Positions 1 through 11,200 of a stretch of 64,000 bases of DNA are shown piece by piece. The position numbers were made by a program, and so were the translations under genes. The notes below the pieces were generated by a model. That model was not told where the DNA came from. It searched no databases and saw only the letters and a list, made by a program, of their open reading frames with translations. The stretch is from Berberis thunbergii (Eukaryota; Streptophyta; Magnoliopsida; Ranunculales; Berberidaceae), in NCBI GenBank assembly GCA_003290165.1, contig QNQO01000219.1, forward strand, positions 558,001-622,000. The letters run 5' to 3'. Numbering within the stretch: position 1 is the first letter of the stretch; every line of letters starts with the position of its first letter.

Positions 1-545
1 GCCAAACTCAAAAAAACCCAAATAAAAAAATCTAGATGGTTGAACAAAGTATGCGATTTATAACTCATACGATAGATCACGGATAAATCTTTAAGTAAAA
101 TCTTGAATAAGAAAAATTTAGACCACTCCAGCCGAGAGCATGTCTGTTACAAGTTATTTTGGAAAGTTCAGTGATTGTCTTATGCATTAAGTGGTGTAGG
201 TGCAATTTCTTATTTTACTCTATTATTTGGGGTTCCTTTTTCAAAAAAATTATGTACTTTACGTGGTTTCTTAATAAATCTATTGGGACAAATTTTGCAT
301 TTTCTCTTTGTGCATGATGAATATTTCTCAATACATGGAAGTTGAACCAAATCCTTGTTTGAATTGAAAGTTAATACTCGTGCAAACTCTTCCCTTCCAA
401 ACCTACCCATTCATATACCAAAGTATCTGGATTCTGCATCAACTTTCAGTGTAAGCGTTCAATTTAATCTTGAGACATGCAACTTAACTCGATCACACTG
501 GCCATCACCTCATGCACATGATGCGGTTGTGATGCTTACTTTCAA
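1..545. other. Non-coding stretch, no gene recognised
   Basis: AT-rich sequence. The short open frames on either strand have no recognisable domain and I treat them as chance. It lies just upstream of the MULE remnant and could be its degraded 5' part, but I see no terminal inverted repeat that would show this. Confidence 0.4.
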
Positions 546-728
546 GTGATGCACTCTCATTCAAAGTCTGGGTGCTATTACCAACACCCACCGAAAACCC
601 ATAGAGGGACTTTTCAGACTGTAGAGGAAGGTGAGGGTTTTAAGAGGGTTTTGAAAAGTGTTCAGACTGAGAAGATAAACCCCAAATTTATCAATCAATC
701 GATCGAATTTTTTAGGGTTTCATCCTTC

Positions 729-860
729 ATGTCGACCGAAATACCAAAACCCAATCCACCCCTTGCATCAACATGCCCTCCACGATCCCTAAACATCAAA
801 AAATTCGCCAAATCGCGAGTTGCCGAGCTCGAATCGCTGCACTCAATCATTTCAGGAGTT
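729..860 (+). pseudogene. Fragment of RNase P/MRP subunit POP1, N-terminal region
   Basis: An open frame from the ATG at 729 encodes a short proline-rich leader followed by PPRSLNIKKFAKSR and then VAELESLHSIISG. This matches the conserved start of plant POP1 proteins (the 'N-x-x-K-F-A-x-S-R-x-x-E-L-E-S-L-H-S-I' block). POP1 is the large protein subunit of the nuclear and nucleolar RNase P and MRP ribonucleoproteins, which process tRNA and rRNA precursors. Homology stops abruptly near 860, before the arginine-rich stretch expected next, and stops follow at 903. Only about 40 codons are present, so this is a captured or stranded exon. It directly precedes the MULE transposase remnant on the same strand, which would fit gene capture by a MULE, but no element ends were found. 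The assignment is from remembered family sequence. Confidence 0.55.
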
Positions 861-918
861 GTTGATAGCAAACTCATGAAGCATTGCTACATGCTCAAGA
901 AATAATGATGATGACGGT

Positions 919-2630
919 TCACAAGCCTTTGTTCGAAATTCTTGGCTAGTTTACTTGGTTGGAAGCATGGTTGTAGACCCTTGGTGGGGTTGGATAGGTG
1001 CTTTCTCAAGACCAAATATGAGGGTTGTTGTTTGTCGGTTACAACTTTGGATGGCAATAATGGTCTGTTTCCATTGGCCATCCACATTTTCCAGTCGGAA
1101 TGCTACCAAACTTGGTACACCTTCTTGAGTATAGTTGAAATGCAGTTGAAGATGCATGCAGGGAAGCTGATCTTTATCTCTGACCAACAAAAAAGCTTGA
1201 TTGAAGCAGTGAAGCGGCTCTTTCCAGATTCAGATCATAGATTTTGTTTTAGGCATATATACAAGAACTTCAAGAAGGCTGGTTTTGGAGGGGCTTTCTT
1301 GATGAACTAAGTTGGAAGGCTGCTAGGGCATACAAAGAGGTTGAGTATGTCTCCCACTTGAAAGAGATTAAGGAAGCTAATCCAAGGGCACATAAGTGGT
1401 TGGTTGATAGAGATGTGAAGAGTTGGTGCAGGTCATAGTTTGACACTAGGCTATGCTCAGAGCACATCACAAACAATTTTAGTGAAAGCTTCAACAACTA
1501 CATTATTCATCTAAGGGACAAACCAATTCGCAAGTTCATTGATGACTATCACATGCTTGTCATGAGGCTTATGTATGACAGAAGAGTAAAAAGTAACACT
1601 TAGGACATCAATGGGTTAGTACCTAGGCTTCAAAAGCTAGTTGACAAGTACAAGGAAATGAAGAACCAATTCAGGATGTTTGGATCCAGTGATGGCTTCA
1701 TCACAGTGCAACATAATAACACTGGTGATAGATTTAGAGTCAAGACATCTATTATATATTGTGACTGTAGACAATGAGAACTCACATGATCATATGTGTG
1801 CATGGAGTTTTGACTCTAGTCAATCAGAGACCTCAATGGGCAGAACAAGTATAAGTTTTCTTAGTGACCATATTTGTTTATATAATCTTGTTCCCATACT
1901 TATTTCCATTTGATGCAGGTACTGCAGCCCTATCATTATGTGAAAGCCTATGTGGAAGCATACTCTGGGGCATTGTGAGCATAAGAAATATGCGTGAATA
2001 GGATGATGTAAATTTTATCTTCATTGCTTGTGTGTACTACAATCCTTTGCTTATTTTCATGTCTGATTAGGGTTTTGATGTGGCAGCTAAGATACTTAGT
2101 GTTGCCACCTCAAGCGAAAGATGTTCAAGGAGACCTAGGAGACAGAGGAGAAGAGATGAGGATGAAGATGAAGTTGTTCACAAGGAACCCAAGAGTTGCA
2201 AAAGGTGTGGAAGGGAGGGTCACAACAGTATAACTTGTAAAAACCCTCATAGGGAACAGACTGCTGAGGATGAGAGACATCTAAGAAGTCCAAGGGGCCT
2301 AAATGCACGAGGGCAAGGAACAACAAGCCAAGGGGTACAAAGATTGCTAGTGGTTTTGGAAGAGGAAATAGTGAACCTCCAAAGGAAATGCTCACATGTC
2401 CTCCACAACTACCAAATTTTCAGTCTGAGATGCCTACAACTCCAACTATACACAACAATCAAACAACCATGTTCACAACTCAGCCCCTTGCAAAAGGAGT
2501 TCGGCCCCCACCAATGAGTCACCAGTTAATCCAGTGTTTCAACGTGGAAATGGTAGGGGCAGAAGGGTAGAAACTCAATTTGCAAGGGAACAAAACACTT
2601 GGAGCAACAAATCTAAGGGCCCCTGGAGAT
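919..2630 (+). pseudogene. MuDR-like (MULE) transposase, degenerate
   Basis: Read across several frameshifts and stops, the plus strand gives in order: the core of the MULE transposase domain (LLGWKHGCRPLVGLDRCFLK at about 945-1010, then FISDQQKSLIEAVKRLFPD and HRFCFRHIYKNFKK at 1170-1275); a C-terminal part around 1310-1690 (NNFSESFNNYI, SWIM-like zinc-finger residues CDCRQ near 1760); a HYVKAYVEAYSG block at 1935-1975; and a CCHC zinc knuckle CKRCGREGHNSITCKNPH at about 2197-2250. This is the order found in plant MURA-type proteins with a zinc knuckle. The N-terminus is missing, there are in-frame stops (for example near 1437 and 1602), and no flanking TIRs or 9-bp duplication were found, so it is an inactive relic. 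Confidence 0.82.
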
Positions 2631-2639
2631 GACCTGCAT

Positions 2640-3450
2640 ATAAGTTAGTGGAAGACTGCTTTTTTGGTCTATGACATTATCATTTTTTGTTGTCTAATGA
2701 AATATTATCTCACACTTATGTCAGACTTATTGGTATAGTACACTAAATGATACACTTGAGTGATGTCAGACTTATTGGTATAGTATGTTAACGATACTTG
2801 TTGGTTGCAAGTTATGTTAAATGGATTGCATTTCAGGTTGGCATGGTATTAATGCTTGTAACTTTAGGTTGTTAGGTAGTGAATAATATTGAATGCTTGT
2901 AAATTCAGGTTGGTTTTGTGCAAGGATGTCAGACTTATTGATGCTTATAAATTCAAGTTTAAGACATTTGAAAGTGGCATTGCTATGTCAGATTTTGCAA
3001 GGATGTTGTGTCATTTGAATTGCATTGTCTTATATTAGATTTTGCAAAAATGTTAAAGCATTTGATTACACTGTGCTATGTCAAACTTTGTTGCAAAAAC
3101 ATCCAATGAACATCAATGAATTTACATTTTTCTTTACATGCACTTATTCAAAATCTTGTCTACTTCAAACCTCCTATTAACTTGTTTAATTGTGTTTATG
3201 ACACCATGAGATCTGCAAGAAATTCAATTAAGTGTTGTTAATTGCCCCCATATAATAAATTACTGGCAGTAACTTAACCCCATAAAATAAATTTGAATTT
3301 AATGTTGCCCCCTGAAACAAAATAGACTCGAGAGATGATGAAGATGACCTGTAACTCAAGCTTAATTTCAAAACTTGGCAAAATTTTCCACTCCGTGAAT
3401 ACTTTATTGGGTTTATTTGTTTATTTATTTTTAATTTGACACTTATTAGC
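2640..3450. other. Non-coding, with a short dispersed repeat
   Basis: No gene is visible. A short motif, TGTCAGACTTATTGGTATAG or close variants, recurs at about 2722, 2765 and 2928, suggesting small tandem or dispersed duplications in the decayed 3' flank of the MULE. Confidence 0.4.
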
Positions 3451-3834
3451 AGGGTTGGGCACGAGACGGGATGGATTTCATCCCTATCCCATCCGGTTCA
3501 TTTGGGATAGGGACGAGATAACCTCATCCCGACCTCGTCCCATTTCAAACGGATTTGGGACAGGACGGAACGGGATCATCATACTCTAGTAGGAATATGC
3601 TAGTAAATAAATAACGCATGCATGCTATTACCCGTTAAGAATGAGGCTATACTTGATTGAGATTAGACTAGAGGCTGCCCTTGGGGCCTTGGTTAACAAA
3701 ATATTGTCCCAACCTAGACCTCCTGTGGGAGCATGAGATGAGCATAATGTTGAAGAGTATGGGAGGATGTGAGGATTTGGAATTGGATGGTAGAAAGAGC
3801 AACCATCCACGACAAAAGCACAAAACACAAAAAA

Positions 3835-5295
3835 GAATAATTCTAGGGAGCCCGCTTGGCTGTCCGAACCCTCCTGGGCACGTGCCTGGGAGGGTGGCTG
3901 GCACGTGAACCCAAGCTCCTCCATCTTCATTGATGTACTCATCATTACCATTAGTTTCCTCCTCATAGCCGCCAGTTGTACTGTTTTCTCCTTGCTTTTC
4001 AGCCAGAACATCTTCTTCCCATTGCCATTGTCACTACCATCTCTTACCTATATATTATCTTGGCTGAGTTATTCCTTCCTTGGCGTTGACACCCTCCTTC
4101 ATAGTACCATCTTTGCTTCTTTATTTGGTTGCATCTGCATTCATCCCTTGTGCTATATTGTTACTTTGCTCTACATTTTGAACAAATACTCCTTGGTCAT
4201 CTGCTTCCACCAAATTCTGTACTGGATCAGGAGTTCCACTTGGATCATCCATTTCCCTGTGTGCTACAATATCACCTTGCTCTATAGCTTATGTTCTTGT
4301 TCTGGCTTAGATTTGAATACAATGAATTTGTTTTCTTTGTTGTTGTCTTGTTGCGTTGTGCGGAGCTAGATGCTACCCCTGTGGTTTGGTAGAGTTATCT
4401 CTTGAAGTTGCTTTTGTAATGACCCCTTTGTTTTGTCTTGCTGTCTTCCTTCCAGATTGGGTTGAGTTCCCTTTCTTGGCTCTTACATACCTAGTCCCTC
4501 TGAATCTTTGCTTTTCGACTACCCCACATCTTGTCTTGTGCCCAAATTTACTGCCCTTTGAGCAAACTTGAGGCTTCCATGGGTACTCTAAATTCACCTT
4601 AAAAGTACCTCCTCGTTCAATAGAGGACTTCAGAGTATTTGGGAGAGGTTGGTTGGCGTTAATCTCAATGCACAGATTTGCGAATGTGAGCCTAGACCCT
4701 GATTCAGTCTCCTTATCCATACAAATTGGTTTGCCAAGGTTGCTAGCAAGTAACAAGATAGCTTAGACTCTGTGATGTCCAACATTGCTTAGGCACTCTG
4801 TAAAATCTAACCCAGATTGGTATCTTTGACAAAGTTTCCTTAGCCATTTCCTTGTCTCTGTTCCAAGCTTTAACAAGAAGCAATCTTCTTCCAACATAGG
4901 GCCACATTGAAGGGCTTCAACTCTATCATCTTCAGACGAAGACTTGAAAACGAACCATTCCCCATCACTGCTAATCTCTAGATTCCCTTTTGGCTGCCAC
5001 TTCTTCCATGTCGCAGCTTGAACTACATGAAATGGAAGTTTGGTGTCGCAACATGTGGATACTCAGAGGTATTCTGCAGAGGAGCAGAGGAGCAGCGGAG
5101 CAGATCTGGTGAGAGGTTAAGAGCGCAGGAGAGGAGGAGGCGTAGGAGAGGAGAGGTTAAGAGGTGGAGGAGGCGCAGGAGAGGTTAAGAGGAGGAGGCG
5201 CAGGAGAGGAGGAGCTTGGGTTCACGTGCCAGCCACCCTCCTAGGCGCGTGCCAAGGAGGGTCCGGACAGTCAAGCGGGCTCCCTAGAATTATTC
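3835..5295. mobile_element. Non-autonomous MULE with TIRs and 9-bp target duplication
   Basis: Two inverted arms of about 80 bp bound a 1,461-bp element. Both ends read inward GAATAATTCTAGGGA and continue with matching CCCGCTTG and GTGGCTGGCACGTG blocks (left arm about 3835-3917, right arm about 5213-5295). The host sequence CACAAAAAA is present immediately outside both ends (3826-3834 and 5296-5304), a perfect 9-bp target-site duplication, the hallmark of Mutator-like elements. No transposase lies inside. The cargo is a minus-strand DUF4283/zinc-knuckle fragment (4373-5050) and a purine-rich GGAGGAGGCGCAGGAGA-type minisatellite (about 5080-5215). The tip sequence resembles those of the small MITEs at 30,251 and 29,791, implying a related transposase source. 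Confidence 0.88.
4373..5050 (-). pseudogene. DUF4283 / CCHC-like fragment (LINE ORF1 type) captured in the MULE
   Basis: On the minus strand, across at least one frameshift near 4790, the peptide runs: ATWKKWQPKGNLEI, DGEWFVFKSSSEDD, KIPIWVRFYRVP, NLGKPICMDKETESGSRLTF, then VNLEYPWKPQVCSKGSKFGH and a basic tail. This is the DUF4283 domain followed by a zf-CCHC_4-like knuckle found in ORF1 of plant L1-type LINE retrotransposons and related 'Zinc knuckle' proteins. The knuckle is damaged (C-S-K-G-S-K-F-G-H-K-T-R-C lacks the second cysteine). It probably binds, or once bound, nucleic acid. It lies wholly between the MULE arms, so the MULE carries a piece of a different transposon or of a domesticated DUF4283 gene. 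Confidence 0.75.
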
Positions 5296-5460
5296 CACAA
5301 AAAAACAACACTCTGAAACAAAACTATAACTTGATCTGTGCGTTGAGTGTGAATACGTGTGAAAGAGAATTCTCATTTATAAGTTCCCTATCACCATTAC
5401 CACCCTCACATATCCTTAGCCTTTCTTTCTTTCCTTTATTTTTTTATAGCAAAAATTTTT

Positions 5461-5646
5461 AAGAGCTAGGCCCTAGCGCCTGATTCGTGCCAGGGGAGGC
5501 TCCCCTACATATTTTTAGGAGATAGATCTCCTCAAAATCTTCTCAAGAACTCCTTAAAATCACCTCAAGAACCTAAGATCTCTTCTCTCTCCTAAAAATG
5601 TGCAAATGAACTTCCCCTGGCGCTAAGGGCCAGACTCAAAGCTCTT
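5461..5646. mobile_element. Small foldback element (MITE-like)
   Basis: The left end AAGAGCTAGGCCCTAGCGCC and the reverse complement of the right end (AAGAGCTTTGAG, then CTGGCCCTTAGCGCCAGGGG) pair imperfectly over about 60-70 bp each side, including a shared TTTTTAGGAGA block. The 186-bp unit has no coding capacity. Poly-T flanks make the target duplication ambiguous, so the superfamily is not assigned. Confidence 0.6.
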
Positions 5647-6041
5647 TTTTTAGTTTCCAACACAACTTCCCATTTTAACATTCCCATTGTTCTCTCCTCT
5701 ATGTATTAATTCATCATTCTGTTTCTGTTTCAAACACAACACTACAGAAAAAATAGTGATAAATATGAATTGTAGCTAGAGCCAATTAGAAATGCACATT
5801 AAGAAAAACAGAAAAATAAAAAAAATGTAATACTGAAATAAATATATAAATAAAAAATATTAAAAATAAATATAAAAAAATCAGTTCAGGATTGACGGGA
5901 TTGAAAATCTCTATCCCGTCCAACGGAGACGCCCGAAACTGCCAGTCTAATCACCTCCACTACCTGCATCTCCATGAAGCCTTTCATATTCTTCTTTCAA
6001 AACCTATTCACTCTTTTCGCAGAATTCGATTGTAGACCATC
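5647..6041. other. AT-rich spacer and 5' flank of the lectin fragment
   Basis: The first 300 bases are A/T-rich without coding signal. The last ~100 bases before 6042 are C/T-rich with short CA and TC runs and look like a 5' UTR captured together with the lectin fragment. No TATA element was confidently placed. Confidence 0.35.
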
Positions 6042-6465
6042 ATGAAAGTTTCAACAACACGTGTTGTTCTCCTCATCTTACCATTCTCGACCATCCCAAT
6101 CATTCATTCCACAACCCCATCGAATTTTCGGTTCAATTTCGCCTCTTTCGACCTCCAAAAGCTCACTCTCCTCGGCGATTCCTACCTTAGGAACGACGTC
6201 ATTGGGCTGACTAGAGAACTTGGGGTTCCTTCTTCCAGCTTTGGGGCTGTTATCTGCAGCTCCCCAGTTATCTTCTTCGATCCGGGGTCGAACATCTCCT
6301 TTGCAACGGGGTTTTCGTTCTTTATCACTAATGCAAGTCCTGGATCTTATGGTGATGGGTTGACCTTCATCTCCCCAAATTACAGGAATCTGGGAAGCTC
6401 TGGTGGGTATAAGGGTCTTGCGTATTTGACTCAACTGGCGAAAAATGAGTTTTTATTGCAGACCC
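6042..6465 (+). pseudogene. L-type lectin receptor kinase, N-terminal fragment
   Basis: The ATG at 6042 opens a protein with a hydrophobic signal peptide (VVLLILPFSTIPIIHS), then the legume-lectin beta-sandwich start: FRFNFASFDLQKLTLLGDSY, NDVIGLTRELGVPSSS, FATGFSFFITN, GDGLTFISPN, GGYKGLAYLTQLAKN. The GDGL motif includes the conserved lectin metal/sugar-binding Asp-Gly. The pattern is closest to the LecRK-VIII group of plasma-membrane receptor kinases. Homology breaks near 6460, where the real protein would continue with the FVAVEFDT-type strand; here the sequence runs into an inverted piece of 5-oxoprolinase. There is no transmembrane or kinase region. It is therefore a 5' gene fragment of about 140 codons, open but truncated. 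Confidence 0.8.
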
Positions 6466-6871
6466 TTCTTCTTGGAAGATGACCACCTCCTGCACAAGGA
6501 TGGTTGGTGACCAAAACATTCCCCTCATTCAAATGGTTGCCCCATTGCTCAAGCTGCTAATGAACAATGCTGGACATGGCACCCTAGTGGACAGGGACAT
6601 GTGGAGCATTAGCAACTAATCCCCTGTCAGGCCCAAATAATGCACAAGAAAAATGGAGCCTCTCTTTGATGATTGAAGTCTTTTGTAGAGTACGCCCCAT
6701 CTGCTCAGTTATACCCATGAACCTATGGTTACAAGATTGAAAGTTGCACTGTCTGCAACCTTTTCTGCTATTTTCACTATGCATGGAGCGAAATAAATCA
6801 ATTTTTGTGTTTCCATATTTAGCGATAATTGTTGTACAGTCGGGTTCGATAATCACAGTGCCATTACCATT
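6466..6871 (-). pseudogene. 5-oxoprolinase fragment (HyuB-region start)
   Basis: On the minus strand the peptide reads [20 protein letters not shown], then [48 protein letters not shown], and after a stop GAMSSIVH, LNEGNVLVTNHPCAGGGHLP. This follows plant 5-oxoprolinase (OXP1-type), the cytosolic ATP-dependent enzyme that opens 5-oxoproline to glutamate, at the start of its hydantoinase-B-like half. Stops interrupt it (after PVH, and again four residues into the next block) and a frameshift near 6760 disturbs the linker. It abuts the lectin fragment head-on near 6465. About 130 codons of a protein of some 1,270 residues remain, so it is a non-functional scrap. Its upstream neighbour (6872-7130) is C-rich then A-rich and is not recognised. 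Confidence 0.82.
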
Positions 6872-8259
6872 CATAGTTGAGGAAGGGACGACACAAGCAG
6901 CCACCATCGCCACCACCCAAGTCAGCGAGAGAATAGGGACAGGAAAAGTGGTGGCACTGATTAGAGTGGCGGTTTCGAGGTGTTTTCGTGTGTGGGGGTG
7001 GTGGTGGCAATGGGGATGGGGTTCCTGCTGGCATAGAGTAGAAGAGCTAAAAAAAAACAGAAAAAAAAAAAAAAAAGGAAAAAAGGAGAGAAGAAAGGAA
7101 GTGAAGGAGCAATTTTGGGTCGTAGGGTTCAAAAAATTAGACTTTAAAGGATAAAATGGTCCAAAAATTATTTTTGACTAATTAATGACGTGGACTTAAC
7201 GTTTCGTTAGAAAACGAGTGTTAAATTCAATTAGTTTTCAAAACGAATACAAAACTCTAATAGGTTTTCAAAATGAATGCTAAACTCTAATAGGTATAAA
7301 CTAATAAGTGCTAACGGTGGTGTCTTTACAGAGCAATTTGACTTCTTTGATCATGCATCGTCTAAGGTAAAAGCACATACCCTTTGATGCTTTGATCTGA
7401 TTCATTTGGACGATGCAGAGATGGATCCAACTAAGAACTAAAGCAAATTTGGATCAGAGAGATAATTAGAACTGTAAAATCAATGCTCCAATAGGATGTC
7501 CTTCGGGACCTTCACAAGCTTCATTTGCTGACATGATGGTATTGGTACTCATAGAGGCTGTGCTGGATATGAATAAGCTGCAGACATTTACAACATGGTG
7601 GCAGATGAATCTGAGACGAGAAGGCTAAAATCAAAAGACTACTATTTCTCCACTCTGCAGTGCATTTTGTTCAAACCCCTCTTCCAAAACGGTATTTTAA
7701 TTTTATTTTATTTTATGGAAAATTAATATTGTCAATCTATACAACAACAAATTATATATATATACACACATATATAAGAAATATAAACAAATGGGAAATG
7801 GCACTTCAGGAGTGCACTGGAGCTATTCCTCAATAATTGCATAATAACAGAAATAATGACGCAGCATACAACTTTGGACGAACATATTGTTCGAATAAAA
7901 TTAAAGATCAACATTGATTTATTCCACGCGAACCAAGGCTGTTCTCTGGTCTCCCCAGCAAATATGACTTTACTTTGAATAGACACCATTGAATATCAAA
8001 TGTTTCATTGCAGTTTCTCAAAGCTCACTCCTCCGTGATTCTGAATTTAGAGGTCCTCCCGTAACTGCCACAATTGATCTTATTGCTGAACCTAGCGTTA
8101 TCATCCAAGATTTAAACAAAGATATCCACACTTGGATAAAACAAGAAAACTGCCCATTTGTATTGTTCTGTATTGAATAACAATGTGAATTTTATGATGT
8201 TTTGATCTATGACAACTCCGACGATCTCAGTGTCTCTTAATTCCCAAAATAAATCGCTA
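6872..8259. other. Non-coding region 3' of PPR1
   Basis: Contains a poly-A/poly-purine tract near 7050-7115, a block with repeated 'AAAACTCTAATAGGTTTTCAAAA'-like units (about 7215-7300), and one scrap of PPR sequence at 7331-7380. No gene recognised; the remaining open frames are short and featureless. The part nearest 8259 is probably the PPR1 3' UTR. Confidence 0.4.
7331..7380 (-). repeat. Short duplicated scrap of the PPR1 coding region
   Basis: The 25 bases starting AGCAATTTGACTTCTTTGAT at 7332 recur exactly in PPR1 near 8642, encoding part of [11 protein letters not shown] there. Similarity decays over the next 25 bases. It is about 1.3 kb downstream of the source and is too short to be a functional exon. 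Confidence 0.6.
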
Positions 8260-11200
8260 TCATTGGCAGACTTTATCAACCAGTCTTTCAATCTCAGAGG
8301 TCGTCTCGATCACATCATCTGCTACCGCCTTCTCACATGTACCAGATTTCTCAACTATGCAGGTAGCAAGTAACTGACTGATTTCTGAATTCGGATCAGC
8401 ATGCTTTTTCACTATTTCACAAATTTCTCTGCATCATTGACATTCTTCTCTTCCTTAAATAGCTTTATGAACCGCTTCACTATTTCTGGCGCTACCTTCC
8501 ACTTCTTCCCATCTAATTTAGAGATGCCAGCTTCAAAACATCTCAAAGCAATAGATGATTGACCCTTCTTCAAGAAGAAATACACGAAAATCTCATATGT
8601 TGAGTATTTGAGCCTTGCACCCTTCTTGATGGCCTCTTCGCAAAGCAATTTGACTTCTTTGATCATGCCACGTCTGAGATAAACACGTATTAGGACATTT
8701 ACCAACCTCGTGTCATAACTTGAACAACTTGACTCCCATTCCTTGAAGCATTTTTCTAAACCATCAAAGTCATTCAGATTATCAAGAGCTTGGATCATGA
8801 TAAGATAACTTGCATTAGTTGGGCATGGGAAGGCCGATTTTAGAGATCCCCATATGCGATGTACCTCTAACAAGTTAGAGGTACCTCCGTACAAGCTGAT
8901 TATGAAATGATAAGCTATACGATTACTGGTTCCCATGGTTTTCTCAAGCTCTTTAAGAGCTAACTCAGCCTTCTCAAAGAGGCCAGCTTTAACATAAGCT
9001 GCTGCCAGGTTGTTATACGTAGTCCAATCAAGCGTACCATTGCCCTTAGTTTCCGCCTCCTTTACAGTTCTTTCTAATTCATCAATATTCTTTAAATAAG
9101 CATAGCAAGTTATCAAGATATTATAGGTACGGGTGTCCGGTGAAATACCTCTCTCCCTCATTTCTTGAACAAGCAGGGGAACCTTATCTGGCTCACCTAG
9201 CGACATATACAGGCCCAGTAAATTGTTATAATTCAGAGAGGTGGAAGCAACGTTGAGCACTTGCATCTCCTCAAACAGAACCAAGGCTTTGTCCCTCATT
9301 TTCGCTTTGCAGTAACTGCTTAGAAGTGCACCATACGTTTGTCCACCTTTTATATGAGGTGATAGATCATTGAAATACTTTTCTGCTGTTTCTACACCCT
9401 TGACTTTTGATAATAGATCAATGCGCGTCGCATAGTCACTGTTAAAGTAACCAATGTTTCTCTTTTCCATCCATTCCATTAGCTGCATTAAAAAAATGTA
9501 AATATAAAAATCAATAAACACTGCTTAATTAGGAAACCCAAATAATGCTAAACTCGGTCACTATTGATGCTCAGTCAAAGACTGAAAACAGTGAAGCAAG
9601 CTGAAAAATTACTAGTATGGAAAAATTGGTAATCCTAATATCTGAACTTAGTCTCAAATTTCTGTGAACAATCCTACTCCAAAATAGTTTCAAAGAGTAA
9701 CATTCCGTGTCCAACATGATATGACTTCGAGTAACACTTCAAAATTGTTTTTCCTTAAATGATGATTAACATTCGTTATATAACAACATCTCCAATGGGC
9801 CAGCTCAGAAGCTAATTTGGGGTCTAATTGAGCTTTGAGGATGCAATTTCATGCCCCAATGGATGGCCCAAAAGCTCAATGGATTTGAGGTTTCAACTCA
9901 AACATTGGCAGAAAAGGGTATAAGATTGGCCCAAAAGCTCAATGGATTTGTCCGTTCCTTGTAGATCTTTGCGTTTTCATAAGCATCATTTTTGAACTCA
10001 TCCATCTCATTCAATTGTAGAATGCGCTGCTCCCCTGCTGTTTTTAAATCAAAATTAAGTTTTCTTACTGCCCAATAAGCTCGATGCTCCAATTCTACAG
10101 GAAGATGACATGTTTTTCCAAACACTAATCGGTAAGGAGACATTACAATTGGCGTTTTAAAGGCTATGCGATATGCCCACAAAGAATCATCGAGTTTCTT
10201 TGCCCAATCTTTCCTGTTAGTGTTAACCGTCTTCTAAAGGATGTTCTTGACTTCTCGATTTGAAATTTCAGCTTGACCATTAGTTTGAGGATGGTAGCCA
10301 AGTGATGTCTTGTGCCGCACACCATACTTAGCAAGAAGGTTTTCAAATAACTTGTTGCAAAAATGGGTTCCATCATCACTAATGATAGCCCGAGGAGTGC
10401 CAAATCTTGTGAATATATTCTTTTGTAGAAATTTGAGCACAACTTTTGCATCATTTGTTGTTGTAGCAATTGCTTACACCCATTTTGATACATAATCCAC
10501 TGCTAGCAAGATGTAGACAAATCCAAAAGAAGGGGGGGTAGGGGCCCATGAAATCGATTCCCCACAAATCAAAAATTTCAATTACCAATATTTTGTTCAA
10601 TGGGAGCTCATGATGCCTTGAAATAGTTCCCATGCGTTGGCATCGGTCACAAGTCTTTACCAATGTATAGTTGTCACGAAAAATTGAAGGCCAATAGAAA
10701 CCGCATTGAAGTACTTTCACAGCTGTTCGTGTTGCTCCAAAGTGTCCTCCATATGGTGATGAATAACATTGATGGATAATGGCTTGCATTTCTTCTTCCG
10801 GTACACGTCTCCGGATGATTTGGTCGAAGCATCTTTTGAATAGCAAGGGGTCATCCCAAATATAGAACTTTACGTCGCGAAGAAACTTTTTGTGTTGATG
10901 GTAAGTGAGGCATAAAAGGGTATAAGATTGGCTCATTTGGGTAGAGCTAGATGCTCTAAATAATCCTGAGCGCTCAAGAAAGTGTTTGAGGGTCTAATCA
11001 AAATGACAATTCTGACCCTCTTTGGTTTGAGCTTGAGCTCACCAACTATAGGGTTTTTGTCCCATTTTATTGCGTAAAAAGTGAAGTTATTGTAATATAT
11101 ATATATTAAATTTTTTTCCAATTGATCAATCATCCATAGTTGTGTAGATATTTTAGATTAAACCGACAACTAGAACATCGCAAAAACACTTAAAACTCAA

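Noticed and set aside
3451..3560. Sequence CAGGGTTGGGCACGAGACGGG resembling the start of a hAT-type element
   Set aside because: A possible partner with CCCGTC motifs lies at 5,890-5,940, but the tips do not match and no 8-bp duplication was found.
5047..5215. Tandem GGAGGAGGCGCAGGAGA units as a CRISPR-like array
   Set aside because: Repeats are contiguous and degenerate with no unique spacers, and this is a plant nuclear genome.
6584..7132. 182-codon minus-strand open frame as a whole gene
   Set aside because: Its N-terminal half is composition-driven (F/S/H-rich from T and CA tracts); only the part after about residue 88 is a 5-oxoprolinase fragment.
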